From Mycobacterium sp. AT1 (GTDB lineage: Bacteria > Actinomycetota > Actinomycetes > Mycobacteriales > Mycobacteriaceae), in the NCBI RefSeq assembly GCF_002043095.1, contig NZ_MVOC01000031.1, positions 1-64,000 on the forward strand: a DNA stretch of 64,000 bases. The letters are read 5' to 3'. Shown piece after piece: positions 52,650 through 63,255 of the stretch. The notes under the pieces were generated by a model that did not search any database, was not told the origin of the DNA, and saw only the letters and a program-made list of their open reading frames with translations. Position numbers and translations under genes: made by a program. Position 1 is the stretch's first letter. Every line of letters begins with the position of its first letter.

Positions 52650-53754
52650 CGTCGAGCCCGCGGGCGACGAGGTCGGCGGGGACGGGTTGGCCGAGCACGA
52701 GGGCCGCGCCCAGCCGTGCCGTGGCGGGCGCTGTCTGGATTCCGTAGCCGCCCTGCCCCGCAAGCCAGAAGAAGCCCGGAGCGTCGGCGTCCTCGCCGAC
52801 GACGAAGTTGCGGTCCGGCGCGAACGTGCGCAAGCCCGCCCACGACGCACCGATGCTGCGCACCCCGATCGTCGTCGTGGCGTTGATCGCGTCGATGGCC
52901 CTGGCGATTTCGAGCTCGTCCGGCTTGGCGTCACTCGGCGGGCACGGCGTCTCGTCGGCGGGCGAGCACAGGAACTGCGCCCCTGCGGTCTTGACGTAGA
53001 AGGACTGGTCGACGTCGCTGCAGTTGGGCCATCCCCGGCTGGCCTCACCCAGCGGCGAGTCGACCATGAAGATGGTGCGCCGCACCGGCGTCAACCCGAC
53101 GGGCCGCACGCCGGCCGCGGCGGCCAGCACGTCGGCCCACGCGCCCGCGGCGTCGACCACCACCGGCGCCCGATGGGTGCCGCCGTCAGCGGTGGTCGCG
53201 GTCCACGCGTCCCCCAGCCGTTGCAACGACACCACCTGGGCGGTCCGGACGATCTCGGCTCCGTTGCGGCGCGCCCCGCGCACATACCCCTGGTGCAGGG
53301 CCGCCACGTCGAGCGCCATCGCCCGCGGTTCGTACATTCCGCGCTCGACCACCTCAGGTCGCAGCAACGGGAACAGCTCGTGGCACCGGTCGCCGTCGAG
53401 CAGTTCGGCGTCCGCCACCTGCCGCAGCACCGCGGCGTGCATCCGCTCGATCACCGCGGCGCGGCCGGTGGTCGCGAATTGCAGGGACGGCCGCGGGGTC
53501 ATCAGCGTCGATTCGAAGACCTCGGGCGGATCGCTGAAGAACGCCCTGCTACCCGTCGTCAGAGCCCGAATCTGTTCGCCGCCATAGGTTTCCAGGAACG
53601 TCGCGGCCGACCGGCCGGTGGTGTGATAGGCCAGCGTCGGCTCCATCTCGAGCAGCGTGACCCGCACCGCCGTCGACAGTTCGTAGGCGATCGACACCCC
53701 GGCGATTCCGCCGCCCACGACGACGACGTCGGCGCGGGTGTCGGTCGAAGTCAT
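52615..53754 (-). CDS. FAD-dependent oxidoreductase, D-amino-acid oxidase/dehydrogenase family
   Basis: A 379-residue DAO-type flavoprotein. VVVVGGGIAGVSIAYELS binds FAD, YHTTGRSAATFLETYG is the second flavin contact, and GFFWLAGQGGYGIQTAPAT lies near the C-terminus. It resembles D-arginine/glycine oxidase-like enzymes that oxidise amines or D-amino acids. ATG53754 is clear. No partner genes are adjacent. The MarR gene overlaps its 3' end on the other strand. Confidence 0.86.
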   Translation of the reverse strand: MTSTDTRADVVVVGGGIAGVSIAYELSTAVRVTLLEMEPTLAYHTTGRSAATFLETYGGEQIRALTTGSRAFFSDPPEVFESTLMTPRPSLQFATTGRAAVIERMHAAVLRQVADAELLDGDRCHELFPLLRPEVVERGMYEPRAMALDVAALHQGYVRGARRNGAEIVRTAQVVSLQRLGDAWTATTADGGTHRAPVVVDAAGAWADVLAAAAGVRPVGLTPVRRTIFMVDSPLGEASRGWPNCSDVDQSFYVKTAGAQFLCSPADETPCPPSDAKPDELEIARAIDAINATTTIGVRSIGASWAGLRTFAPDRNFVVGEDADAPGFFWLAGQGGYGIQTAPATARLGAALVLGQPVPADLVARGLDVTRLAPHRLRS

Positions 53755-53815
53755 GACAGCAGCTTCCCAGACTCCACGTATCCTCGGGAGCCATGAGGCT
53801 GAGCAGAGAACACGC

Positions 53816-54772
53816 ATGAGCGCGGGGTTGTTCGGGCTGCTCGACGACGTCGCCGCCCTGGCCCGGCTCGCGGCGGCCTCGGTCGACGACATCGGCGCCG
53901 CGGCGGGTCGCGCCACCGCGAAGGCGGCAGGCGTCGTCATCGACGACACGGCCGTGACGCCGCAATACGTACACGGCATCACCGCGGACCGCGAGTTGCC
54001 GATGATCAAGCGGATCGCACTCGGCTCGTTGCGCAACAAGTTGCTCTTCATCCTGCCCGCCGCGCTGCTGCTCAGCCAGTTCGTGCCGTGGCTGCTGACC
54101 CCGATCCTGATGCTGGGCGCCACCTATCTCTGTTTCGAAGGCGCGGAGAAGGTATGGGGCAAGATCCGGGGGCACGACGCGCACGCCGCGCCGGCTGCCG
54201 CGGTCGGCGAGGACGCCGAGAAGCAGATGACCAGCGGAGCCATCCGCACCGACTTCATCCTGTCGGCCGAGATCATGGTGATCGCGCTCAACGAGGTGGC
54301 CGACCAGTCCTTCTGGCCGCGGCTCATCATCCTGATCGTCGTCGCATTCGTGATCACCGCCGCGGTGTACGGCGTCGTCGCCCTCATCGTGAAGATGGAC
54401 GACGTCGGCCTGGCCCTCACCCAGCGCGCGTCCGCGTTCGCGCAGAAGGTCGGCCGCGGTCTGGTGGTCGGCATGCCGAAGCTGCTGACGGCGCTGTCGG
54501 CCATCGGCACGGTCGCGATGCTCTGGGTCGGCGGCCACATCCTGCTGCTCGGTACCGACACTCTCGGCTGGCACCCGCCGTACGGGTTCGTGCACCACCT
54601 CGAGGAGAACGTCCGCCACGCGACAGGCAGCGTCGGCGGCCTGTTGGCTTGGCTGGTGAACACCGGCATCTCCGCGGTGATCGGACTCGTCGTCGGCGCC
54701 GTCGTGGTGGCCGTCGTGCACGTCACCCGCCGAGTGTGGACTTCTGCCACGCACGAGGGCAGATCGGCGTAG
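53816..54772 (+). CDS. DUF808 (YedI-like) membrane protein
   Basis: A 318-residue membrane protein with several hydrophobic helices. The family opening MSAGLFGLLDDVAALARLAA and the blocks VTPQYVHGITADRELPMIKRI (as two parts) and ATYLCFEGAEKVWGK identify DUF808. Function unknown in the family. ATG53816. The last 45 bases form one arm of the inverted repeat shared with the intergenic region toward PucR. Confidence 0.85.
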   Translation: MSAGLFGLLDDVAALARLAAASVDDIGAAAGRATAKAAGVVIDDTAVTPQYVHGITADRELPMIKRIALGSLRNKLLFILPAALLLSQFVPWLLTPILMLGATYLCFEGAEKVWGKIRGHDAHAAPAAAVGEDAEKQMTSGAIRTDFILSAEIMVIALNEVADQSFWPRLIILIVVAFVITAAVYGVVALIVKMDDVGLALTQRASAFAQKVGRGLVVGMPKLLTALSAIGTVAMLWVGGHILLLGTDTLGWHPPYGFVHHLEENVRHATGSVGGLLAWLVNTGISAVIGLVVGAVVVAVVHVTRRVWTSATHEGRSA

Positions 54773-54791
54773 CTCGACTCCACACTCGGCG
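54728..54791. repeat. inverted repeat at convergent gene end (DUF808/PucR)
   Basis: CGCCGAGTGTGGA (54728-54740) and TCCACACTCGGCG (54779-54791) are perfect 13-base complements. A smaller nested stem CTGCC/GGCAG lies inside (54744-54762). It spans the DUF808 stop codon and ends 11 bases before the PucR stop, so it may act as a bidirectional terminator or be a dispersed repeat. Compare 59411-59468. Confidence 0.6.
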
Positions 54792-54801
54792 AGAAGAGGC
54801 A

Positions 54802-56412
54802 CTAGCGCGCCAGCACCATCATCGCGACGTGCAGCGAGGTGCGAGACTCCGCGTCGTCGAGGTCCACCCCGAGCAGGCGCTCGACGGCCGCGAGACGCGC
54901 GTACAGCGTCGGCCGCGAGAGATGTAAACGCTTGGCCAGCGCCGCCTTGTTGCCGCCTTCGTCCAGGTAGCCGGCAAGCAGATCGAACATCTCGTCGCCG
55001 TGCGTGGCCCGTCGCTCCAGGAGTCCGCGCAGCTCCGTCTCGGCGAATGCCTGCACCCTCGCCTCGGAGCGAATCAGGGCGATCAAACCGCGCAGCCGTA
55101 CGTCGGCCGCCCTGAAGAACGGTCGGCCGTCCGCCATCGCCAGCGCGACCTCGGCGACGTGGGCGGATTCCTCGAGCCCGCCCGCGGCGTCGACGAGCCG
55201 GCTCGACTCCGGCCCGACGCCGATGACGCACGACGAGACGCCGTCGACCTGGACGACGGCGTGGCGCATCGCGGTGGTCACCTCGATGAGGGCGCGTTCG
55301 GGGCCGGGGTCGGCGACGGCCATCGCCTTGGACTGCGGTGCGAGCAGCAGGTCGATCTGGCCGTCGTCCCTGCTGGCGGCCAGCACGCTGTGCCCGCCGG
55401 ACCTGATCGCGTGGACCACCGCGTCCAGGGTTCGGCTGCGCCGCTGCTGGGTCAACAGCTGGTTGGCGTTGGCGGTCTGCGGTACCCGGACGGTCATCGG
55501 AACGTAGGTCAGCGCCGGCCGCAATCCGAGTGCATGCGCGCGGGCGGTCGCCTCGCCCTCGTCCCTGATCCGCCCGCGCAGCAGGTCGTCGACCAGCCCG
55601 CTCTGTGCCCGCAATTCGAGTGACGTGCGGTCCTGCTCGACCATCCGGTGCAACGCCAGCGCCTGGGCAGCTCGCTCCAGAGTCGTCACGGTGCGGTCGT
55701 CCGGCTCGTCGCCGTCGGCCCGCCCCAGCGGCGCAACCAGCCGGCCCCACTCCTGCCGATACGGACCGACCGGGCGCGTCACCCACGTACCGACGTCGAC
55801 CCGCGACCGGCGCTCCCAGTCGCCGAGCAGCTCGGTGAGCGAGAGCCCCCGTCGGACGAAGGCCAGTGCCTGGTGGTTGAGGTCTTCGAGGACGATCGGC
55901 ATGTCGAGCATGTCGGCCGCGGCCGCGACGATCTCGTCCACCGACGCTCGGCGCATGCTGAGGTTGGTGAACGCCTCGTGCACCCGGCGGGCGTAGTCGA
56001 CCTCGGCGTACTGCTCGGCCACGATCCGGCGGTGCACCTCCTCGGTGACCTCGACGAAGCGCACTGGGCGCCGCAGCGCGACGACGGGCAGGTCGAGATG
56101 CGCGCCTGCCGCCACCACCGAGGGCGGCACCTCGTCGACGTGCGTCCCGAGTTCGACGACGAGCGCCACGGCCCCGGCCTGCGCGAGCTGCGGGAGGTAG
56201 GCGTCGCGGTGCTGCTCGTCGGTCAGCGCCTGCCCGGTGGTGAGCACCAGCTCGCCGCCCTCCAGCAGGTTGGACAGATCGGGCAGGTCGCTGACGTGTA
56301 CCCAGCGGACCGGCCGGTCCAGCGCGTCGGGGCGGTCGGCACCGCAGACCAGGACGGGATCACCGGCCTGCAGCACCGGCAACGCCAGGATCTCGCGCAC
56401 GGTCGGCTGCAT
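54802..56412 (-). CDS. PucR-family transcriptional regulator
   Basis: A 536-residue regulator. The N-terminal PucR domain (TVREILALPVLQAGDPVLV, then VRWVHVSDLPDLSNLLEGGE) spans about 1-125, a GGDEF-like central part spans about 300-410, and the C-terminal HTH_30 (YLDEGGNKAALAKRLHLSRPTLYARLAAVERLLG) lies at about 480-525. PucR proteins activate purine, pyrimidine or amine catabolism. It is divergent from mmsA and the aminotransferase, with an 80-base gap, so it is the likely activator of the pyrimidine/beta-alanine genes. Confidence 0.9.
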   Translation of the reverse strand: MQPTVREILALPVLQAGDPVLVCGADRPDALDRPVRWVHVSDLPDLSNLLEGGELVLTTGQALTDEQHRDAYLPQLAQAGAVALVVELGTHVDEVPPSVVAAGAHLDLPVVALRRPVRFVEVTEEVHRRIVAEQYAEVDYARRVHEAFTNLSMRRASVDEIVAAAADMLDMPIVLEDLNHQALAFVRRGLSLTELLGDWERRSRVDVGTWVTRPVGPYRQEWGRLVAPLGRADGDEPDDRTVTTLERAAQALALHRMVEQDRTSLELRAQSGLVDDLLRGRIRDEGEATARAHALGLRPALTYVPMTVRVPQTANANQLLTQQRRSRTLDAVVHAIRSGGHSVLAASRDDGQIDLLLAPQSKAMAVADPGPERALIEVTTAMRHAVVQVDGVSSCVIGVGPESSRLVDAAGGLEESAHVAEVALAMADGRPFFRAADVRLRGLIALIRSEARVQAFAETELRGLLERRATHGDEMFDLLAGYLDEGGNKAALAKRLHLSRPTLYARLAAVERLLGVDLDDAESRTSLHVAMMVLAR

Positions 56413-56492
56413 CTACACATCGTAAGTTCATTCGGCTGATTCGTTACAGATCGTCGGACAACTCACGCCGTGAACGCGGCGAGAATCGAGGC

Positions 56493-58001
<1,509 letters not shown>

Positions 58002-58018
58002 CGAGGGAGACTGACGAC

Positions 58019-59401
58019 ATGACGACCTTCGACAGCACTCTGCTGCCCAGCGGCCAAGACCTGGCCACCGCCAAGGCCGAGGCCGCCCACGCCTACGAGC
58101 TCGACCGCAAGCACGTCTTCCACTCCTGGTCGGCGCAAGCCCAGATCACGCCGATGACGATCGTGGCCTCCGACGGCCAGTATGTCTGGGACGGCGACGG
58201 CAACAAGCTGCTCGACTTCTCGGGGCAGCTGGTGTTCACCAACATCGGCCATCAGCACCCGACGGTGGTCAAGGCCATCGCCGAGCAGGCGGCCAAGCTG
58301 TGCACGGTGGCGCCGCAGCACGTCAACGCCGCCCGCTCGGAGGCGGCCCGGCTGATCGCCGAGCGCACCCCTGGTGACCTCAACCGGGTGTTCTTCACCA
58401 ACGGTGGCGCCGACGCCGTCGAGCACGCCGTCCGCATGGCGCGGCTGCACACCGGCCGGTACAAGGTGCTTTCGCGCTACCGCTCGTACCACGGCGGCAC
58501 CGACACCGCGGTCAACCTGACGGGCGACCCGCGCCGCTACCCCAACGACTACGCCAGCAGCGGCGTCGTGCACTTCAACGGCCCGTTCCTGTACCGCTCG
58601 TCCTTCTACGCGGAGAACGAGCAGCAGGAGAGCGAGCGCGCGCTGGAGTACCTTGAGCGGCTGATCCAGCACGAGGGCGCGAACTCGTTCGCGGCGATCA
58701 TCCTGGAGTCGGTGCCCGGCACGGCGGGCATCATGGTGCCGCCGCCCGGATACCTGGCTGGCGTCCGCGAGATCTGCGACAAGTACGGCATCGTAATGAT
58801 CGCCGACGAGGTGATGGCCGGCTTCGGACGAACCGGAAAATGGTTCGCCATCCAGCATTTCGACGTGGTGCCGGATCTCATCACGTTCGCCAAGGGTGTC
58901 ACCTCGGGCTACGTGCCCCTGGGCGGCGTGGCGATCAACGACGCGATCTACTCGACGTTCGCCGACCGCGCCTACCCGGGCGGGCTGACCTACTCCGGTC
59001 ACCCGTTGGCATGCGCTGCCGCCGTCGCGACGCTGAACGTGATGGAGGACGAGGGCATGGTGGCCAACGCCGCCCGCATCGGCTCCGAGGTGCTTGGCCC
59101 CGGTCTGGCGGACCTCGCGGCGCGGCACCCGTCAGTCGGCGAGGTGCGTGGGCTCGGCGTGTTCCAGGCGATCGAACTGGTCGCCAACCCGCAGACGCGG
59201 GAACCGTTGGCGCCCTACGGTGGTTCCAGCCCCGCGATGAACGCGGTGATCGCGGCGTGCAAGTCCGGTGGCCTGCTGCCGTTCGCCAACTTCAACCGCA
59301 TCCACGCGGTGCCGGCGTGCAACATCTCCGACGCCGAGGTCGCCGAGGGGCTCAAGATCCTCGACGCCGCGCTGACGGTGGCCGACGGCTACGTGAACTG
59401 A
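58019..59401 (+). CDS. class III aminotransferase, beta-alanine:pyruvate type
   Basis: A 460-residue omega-aminotransferase. FTNGGADAVEHAVRMARLHTG, SRYRSYHGGTD, ADEVMAGFGRTGKW and the PLP Lys in LITFAKGVTSGYVPLGG are visible. Co-transcribed with mmsA, so it probably removes the amino group of beta-alanine (from uracil) or 3-aminoisobutyrate (from thymine). A taurine- or GABA-type role is the main alternative. GAGGGAGA precedes the ATG. Confidence 0.88.
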   Translation: MTTFDSTLLPSGQDLATAKAEAAHAYELDRKHVFHSWSAQAQITPMTIVASDGQYVWDGDGNKLLDFSGQLVFTNIGHQHPTVVKAIAEQAAKLCTVAPQHVNAARSEAARLIAERTPGDLNRVFFTNGGADAVEHAVRMARLHTGRYKVLSRYRSYHGGTDTAVNLTGDPRRYPNDYASSGVVHFNGPFLYRSSFYAENEQQESERALEYLERLIQHEGANSFAAIILESVPGTAGIMVPPPGYLAGVREICDKYGIVMIADEVMAGFGRTGKWFAIQHFDVVPDLITFAKGVTSGYVPLGGVAINDAIYSTFADRAYPGGLTYSGHPLACAAAVATLNVMEDEGMVANAARIGSEVLGPGLADLAARHPSVGEVRGLGVFQAIELVANPQTREPLAPYGGSSPAMNAVIAACKSGGLLPFANFNRIHAVPACNISDAEVAEGLKILDAALTVADGYVN

Positions 59402-59410
59402 GGTCAACCG

Positions 59411-59468
59411 CCGAGACTTCACTTGATGACGCGGTTTCGCGAATTCCCGTCACCAAGTGAAGTCTCGG
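59411..59468. terminator. long inverted repeat between convergent genes
   Basis: CCGAGACTTCACTTG (59411-59425) and CAAGTGAAGTCTCGG (59454-59468) are perfect 15-base complements. After one mismatch the stem continues with GATGACG-type pairing (TGACG with CGTCA), giving about 21 bp with a 16-base loop that itself contains TTCGCGAA. It sits between the aminotransferase and the convergent CitE-like gene, so bidirectional termination is likely. A mobile palindrome is an alternative. Confidence 0.55.
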
Positions 59469-59533
59469 TGAGCTCAGCTCAGGGCGGTGAGGTCCCGGTC
59501 GACGTTCACGGCACGTCAGTGTGCCGGATGAGA

Positions 59534-60388
59534 TCAGTCGACGAGGCCGAGTTTCGCGGCGTAGTCGAGCACGGCCTCGGCGCGGGCGCGGGTGGGGCCG
59601 ACGCTTCCGTCGTACGGTCCGGCAGGCGCGTCGAGGCGGGCGAGCGTGGCACGCGCCTCGTCGATCTCCAGCGGTGACGGGCTGAGCAGTGCGTTGACCG
59701 TCTCGGCGTGCGCGGAGTCCAGGCACAGCCGCCCGGTCATCCCGGCGGCCTTCGTCACCGCGGTGTCCCTGGCCAGGTCGGCGGCGTGGGCCCGCAGCGT
59801 CGGCCCGTCGACTGGGGCAGGCAGTCCCGCCGCGCGACTGGCGATCACCAGCTGGGCGCGTGGGTAGGCCAGCGTCATCGGGTCGGCGGACATGCCGGTG
59901 TCGCGACGAAAGTCACCGACTCCGAAGGCAATTCGTGCACAGCCGGGTGCCCTGGCGATGTCGGAGACCGACTCGACGCCGACGGCCGACTCGACCAGCG
60001 CGACCACCGGGGTGTCCGCGGGCAACCGGGAGCTCGTCGCGGCGACGTCGTCTGCGGACTCGGTCTTGGCGAGCATGACGCCGAGCAGCCCCGGCGCGCC
60101 GGACAGCGCGTTCAGATCGGCCGACCAGAACGGCGAGGTCGTGCTGTTGATCCGTACCCAGCCCTGCCCACCGGCGAACAGCCACTCCGCCACAGACTGA
60201 CGACCGGCGGGCTTGCGCGCATCGGGCAGCCCGTCCTCGACGTCGAGCACGACCGCGTCCGCGTTGCCTGCGACCGCGGCGTCGAAGGCGTCGTGCCCGT
60301 CGGGGGTGCCCGGCTGCAGCAGCCACGTCCGCGCGAGCGACCAATGGGGCCGTCGGGTGCGCACGGGTGCGTCAGATGAAAGGGTCAT
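59534..60388 (-). CDS. CitE-like (HpcH/HpaI) lyase
   Basis: A 284-residue TIM-barrel lyase of the citrate lyase beta/malyl-CoA lyase family. RTWLLQPGTPDGHDAFDAA, DAVVLDVEDGLPD (metal Asp/Glu), VRINSTTSPF, VALVESAVGVESV and IAFGVGDFRRDTGM are the family blocks. It may act on a beta-hydroxyacyl-CoA or a malonyl-type ester in the pathway below. ATG60388 rather than a longer frame to 60433. Convergent with the aminotransferase. Confidence 0.84.
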   Translation of the reverse strand: MTLSSDAPVRTRRPHWSLARTWLLQPGTPDGHDAFDAAVAGNADAVVLDVEDGLPDARKPAGRQSVAEWLFAGGQGWVRINSTTSPFWSADLNALSGAPGLLGVMLAKTESADDVAATSSRLPADTPVVALVESAVGVESVSDIARAPGCARIAFGVGDFRRDTGMSADPMTLAYPRAQLVIASRAAGLPAPVDGPTLRAHAADLARDTAVTKAAGMTGRLCLDSAHAETVNALLSPSPLEIDEARATLARLDAPAGPYDGSVGPTRARAEAVLDYAAKLGLVD

Positions 60389-60451
60389 CCATCCATCATC
60401 GGCGCCGAAGTCGCGTTCGAGAAGCTTGCGCACATTTAGTTCACCACCGGT

Positions 60452-61834
60452 TCACGCCGTGGTGGCGCCGCGGGCCACGAACCGCCCGTGCCCCTTGCGG
60501 TCCTGCACCACGCCGTCGTCGACGACGACCGTCCCCCGGCTCAGCACCCGACGGATGGCGCCTGCCACGCTCCAGCCCTCGTAGATGCTGTAGTCCACCA
60601 GCGACGGCGACGAGTCCACCGACAGCCTGGTCTCGCCGTTCGGGTCGAAGATCACCACGTCGGCGTCGGCGCCCACCATCAGGCTGCCCTTGGCGGGATA
60701 CAACCCGAAGAGCTTCGCCGGGTTGGTGGCCGTGATCGCCACCAGCTGCTCGAGGGAGATGCGGCCGGCGGCCACGCCGCGGTCGAAGAGCAGCAGCAGC
60801 CGGTACTCGACGCCGCCGACGCCGTTGGGGATCTTGAGGAAGTCCTCGACCCCGGCGTCCTTCTGGCCCACCATGCAGAACGGGCAGTGGTCGGTGGACA
60901 CGACGTCGACGTCGCCGCGGCGGATGCCGTGCCACAGCCGATCCTGGTGATGGGATGCGCGCAGTGGTGGCGTCATGACGTACTTGGCCACCTCGAAGGA
61001 GTCGCCGTCGTAGACCGAGTCGTCCAGTGTCAGGTAGTGCGGGCACGTCTCCGCATGGATGGGCAGGCCCCGCGCCTTGGCGGCCGCCACTTCGGCGAGG
61101 GCCTCCTCGCAGCTGATGTGCACGAAATAGGTGGGCGCCTCGACCAGTTCGGCGAGCACGGTGGCCCGATGGACGGCTTCGGCCTCGAGGATCGTCGGAC
61201 GTGTCTTGCCGTGCCATTGCGGCGACGTCCGGCCCGCCCGCAGGGCACGTGAGGTGAGAACGTCGATCGCCGAACCATTTTCGGCATGCACCATGGTCAG
61301 CCCACCGGCCGCCGCCATGCGTTCCATCGCGACGAGCAGGGTGGCGTCGTCGACCATCAACTCGCCGGGGTAGGCCATGAACAGCTTGATGCTGCTGACC
61401 CCGGAGTCGACGAGTTCGTCGATGCCACGAACCCTGTCGGCGCCGAGATCACGCACCACGACGTGGAATCCGTAGTCCACGACCGCCTGGCCTTCGGCCT
61501 GGCGGACCGAGCGCTCGAGCGCGGCGGGCAGCGGTTCCCCGAATTCCTGCATGGCGAAGTTGACGATCGTCGTGGTACCGCCCCGCGCCGCGGCGGCGGT
61601 GCCGGAGTGCGACGTGTCCGCCGTCGTGGTGGTCAGCGACGGGAAGTCCAGGTGCACGTGCGGGTCGACGCCGCCGGGCAGCAGTAGGCATCCCGCGGCG
61701 TCGATCACGGTGTCGGCCGCGATGTCCAGGCCGTGCCCGAGTCCGACGATCACGCCGTCGCGGATGTACAGGTCCGCCGCGAACCGTTCCGCAGCGGTGA
61801 CGACGGTGCCGCCCGTGATCACGGTCGTGCTCAC
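60452..61834 (-). CDS. hydA: dihydropyrimidinase
   Basis: Opens dihydrouracil or dihydrothymine to N-carbamoyl-beta-amino acid. The 460-residue cyclic amidohydrolase has the HxH metal motif GGVDPHVHLDFP, the carboxylated Lys in SIKLFMAYPG, VHAENGS, YFVHISCEEAL, and VSTDHCPF with the metal Asp. It could also act on hydantoins. GTG start overlaps the amidase stop (GTGA). No dihydropyrimidine dehydrogenase is in the window; it may lie beyond the right edge. Confidence 0.9.
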   Translation of the reverse strand: MSTTVITGGTVVTAAERFAADLYIRDGVIVGLGHGLDIAADTVIDAAGCLLLPGGVDPHVHLDFPSLTTTTADTSHSGTAAAARGGTTTIVNFAMQEFGEPLPAALERSVRQAEGQAVVDYGFHVVVRDLGADRVRGIDELVDSGVSSIKLFMAYPGELMVDDATLLVAMERMAAAGGLTMVHAENGSAIDVLTSRALRAGRTSPQWHGKTRPTILEAEAVHRATVLAELVEAPTYFVHISCEEALAEVAAAKARGLPIHAETCPHYLTLDDSVYDGDSFEVAKYVMTPPLRASHHQDRLWHGIRRGDVDVVSTDHCPFCMVGQKDAGVEDFLKIPNGVGGVEYRLLLLFDRGVAAGRISLEQLVAITATNPAKLFGLYPAKGSLMVGADADVVIFDPNGETRLSVDSSPSLVDYSIYEGWSVAGAIRRVLSRGTVVVDDGVVQDRKGHGRFVARGATTA

Positions 61835-63255
61835 GGGACCAGTCCGCGCAGCGCCGGCCAGTGCCCCGCGGCCCTGGCATGACGTTCGTAGGCGGCCGCG
61901 GCGGCAAGGACGACACCGTCGCCGAGGTGTGGGCCGATCAGCTGAATCGCGACCGGAAGCCCCGACTCCGTCAACCCCGACGGCACGCTGATGGCCGGTT
62001 GGCCGGTGAGGTTGGCGATCGGCGTGAAGCCCTGCCAGGTCGTCGGCGCGACCGTGACGCCGTCGATCTCGGTCGGGCCATCACAGTCGAGCGGGAACGC
62101 GGGTACCGCGCTCGTCGGGGAGAGGATCAGGTCGAATCGGCGCATCGTCGCCGCCATGTCGTTGACGACGGCCTTGCGCATCATCAGCGCCTGCGTGAAG
62201 TCCTCTGCCGTCCAATCGGTTTCGAGCATCTCGACCAGTCGGGGTGACATTCGCCCGCCGAACTCGGTGACCATCCGGCGCATGCCGACGAGGTCGGTCT
62301 CGTTCATGATCAGCGCGGTGAAGTGCGGCGCCGGGTTCGGCCAGGTGGGCACGAACGTCTCGACCTCGGCCCCGAGCTCGGCGGCGAACAGTTCGGCGGC
62401 GCGGTCGGCTGCCGCCCTGACCTCGGGGTCGACGGGGAGGTAGCCGAAGTCGGGCGTGTAGCCGATGCGCAATCCGCGCAGGTCGGTCCGGGCCGTGGCG
62501 GTCTGCCAGTCGACGTCGCCGGCGGGGATGGTGTGCCGGTCGCGCGGATCGGGTCCGGCGAGTGCTGCCATCACCACCGCGACGTCGTCCACCGTGGTGG
62601 CCAGCGGACCGATGTGTTCGATGCTCTCCCAACCGGATACGCCTGGATGACGGTGGTCGCGGCAGCCGGGGTAGACGGGTACCCGCCCCATCGACGCCTT
62701 GAAGCCGACCAGCCCGCACAGGGCGGCGGGGATGCGGATCGAGCCGCCGCCGTCACTGCCGAGGGCGAACGGCACGATCCCGGCGGCCACCGCCGCCGCG
62801 GTGCCTGCACTGGAGCCGCCGGGGGTCCTGCTGAGGTCCCACGGATTCCTGGTCTCCGGGAACAGCGGATTCGCCCCCGTCGCGGAGTAGCCGAACTCGC
62901 TGGCATTGGTCTTGCCGAGGCTGATCGCGCCGGCACCGTCGAGGCGTTCCACCGAGACGTCATCGGTGTCGGGGACGAAGTCGGCGTACGCCACCGAGCC
63001 CGACGTGGTCCGAATTCCCTTGGTGCAGATGAGATCCTTGACGGCGTAGGGAATCCCGGCCAGCGGTCCGGCCACGCCGTCGCGGAGTTGGCGCTGGACC
63101 TCGACCGCCCGCGCCCTGGCGATCTCCGGGGTCGGGGTACAGAAGGCGTGCAGCGACGGATCCGCCGCGGCCAGCCGGCTGAGCGCGGTGTCGACCAGGT
63201 CCACCGGCGACGAGTCGCCCGCGGCGATGGCGTCGAGGAGTTCGACGACGGTCAC
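61831..63255 (-). CDS. amidase-signature-family hydrolase
   Basis: A 474-residue amidase with the Ser-cisSer-Lys site: Lys in GIPYAVKDLI, cis-Ser and nucleophile Ser in TPGGSSAGTAAAVAAG and DGGGSIRIPAALCGL. In this operon it may replace beta-ureidopropionase by hydrolysing N-carbamoyl-beta-alanine, although known ureidopropionases are of other families; allophanate-type activity is another option. GTG start overlaps the permease stop (GTGA). Confidence 0.88.
   Translation of the reverse strand: MTVVELLDAIAAGDSSPVDLVDTALSRLAAADPSLHAFCTPTPEIARARAVEVQRQLRDGVAGPLAGIPYAVKDLICTKGIRTTSGSVAYADFVPDTDDVSVERLDGAGAISLGKTNASEFGYSATGANPLFPETRNPWDLSRTPGGSSAGTAAAVAAGIVPFALGSDGGGSIRIPAALCGLVGFKASMGRVPVYPGCRDHRHPGVSGWESIEHIGPLATTVDDVAVVMAALAGPDPRDRHTIPAGDVDWQTATARTDLRGLRIGYTPDFGYLPVDPEVRAAADRAAELFAAELGAEVETFVPTWPNPAPHFTALIMNETDLVGMRRMVTEFGGRMSPRLVEMLETDWTAEDFTQALMMRKAVVNDMAATMRRFDLILSPTSAVPAFPLDCDGPTEIDGVTVAPTTWQGFTPIANLTGQPAISVPSGLTESGLPVAIQLIGPHLGDGVVLAAAAAYERHARAAGHWPALRGLVP

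Noticed and set aside
53549-54480. Long minus-strand frame running through DUF808 and PucR
   Set aside because: Arg-rich and without family features; real genes occupy the other frames.
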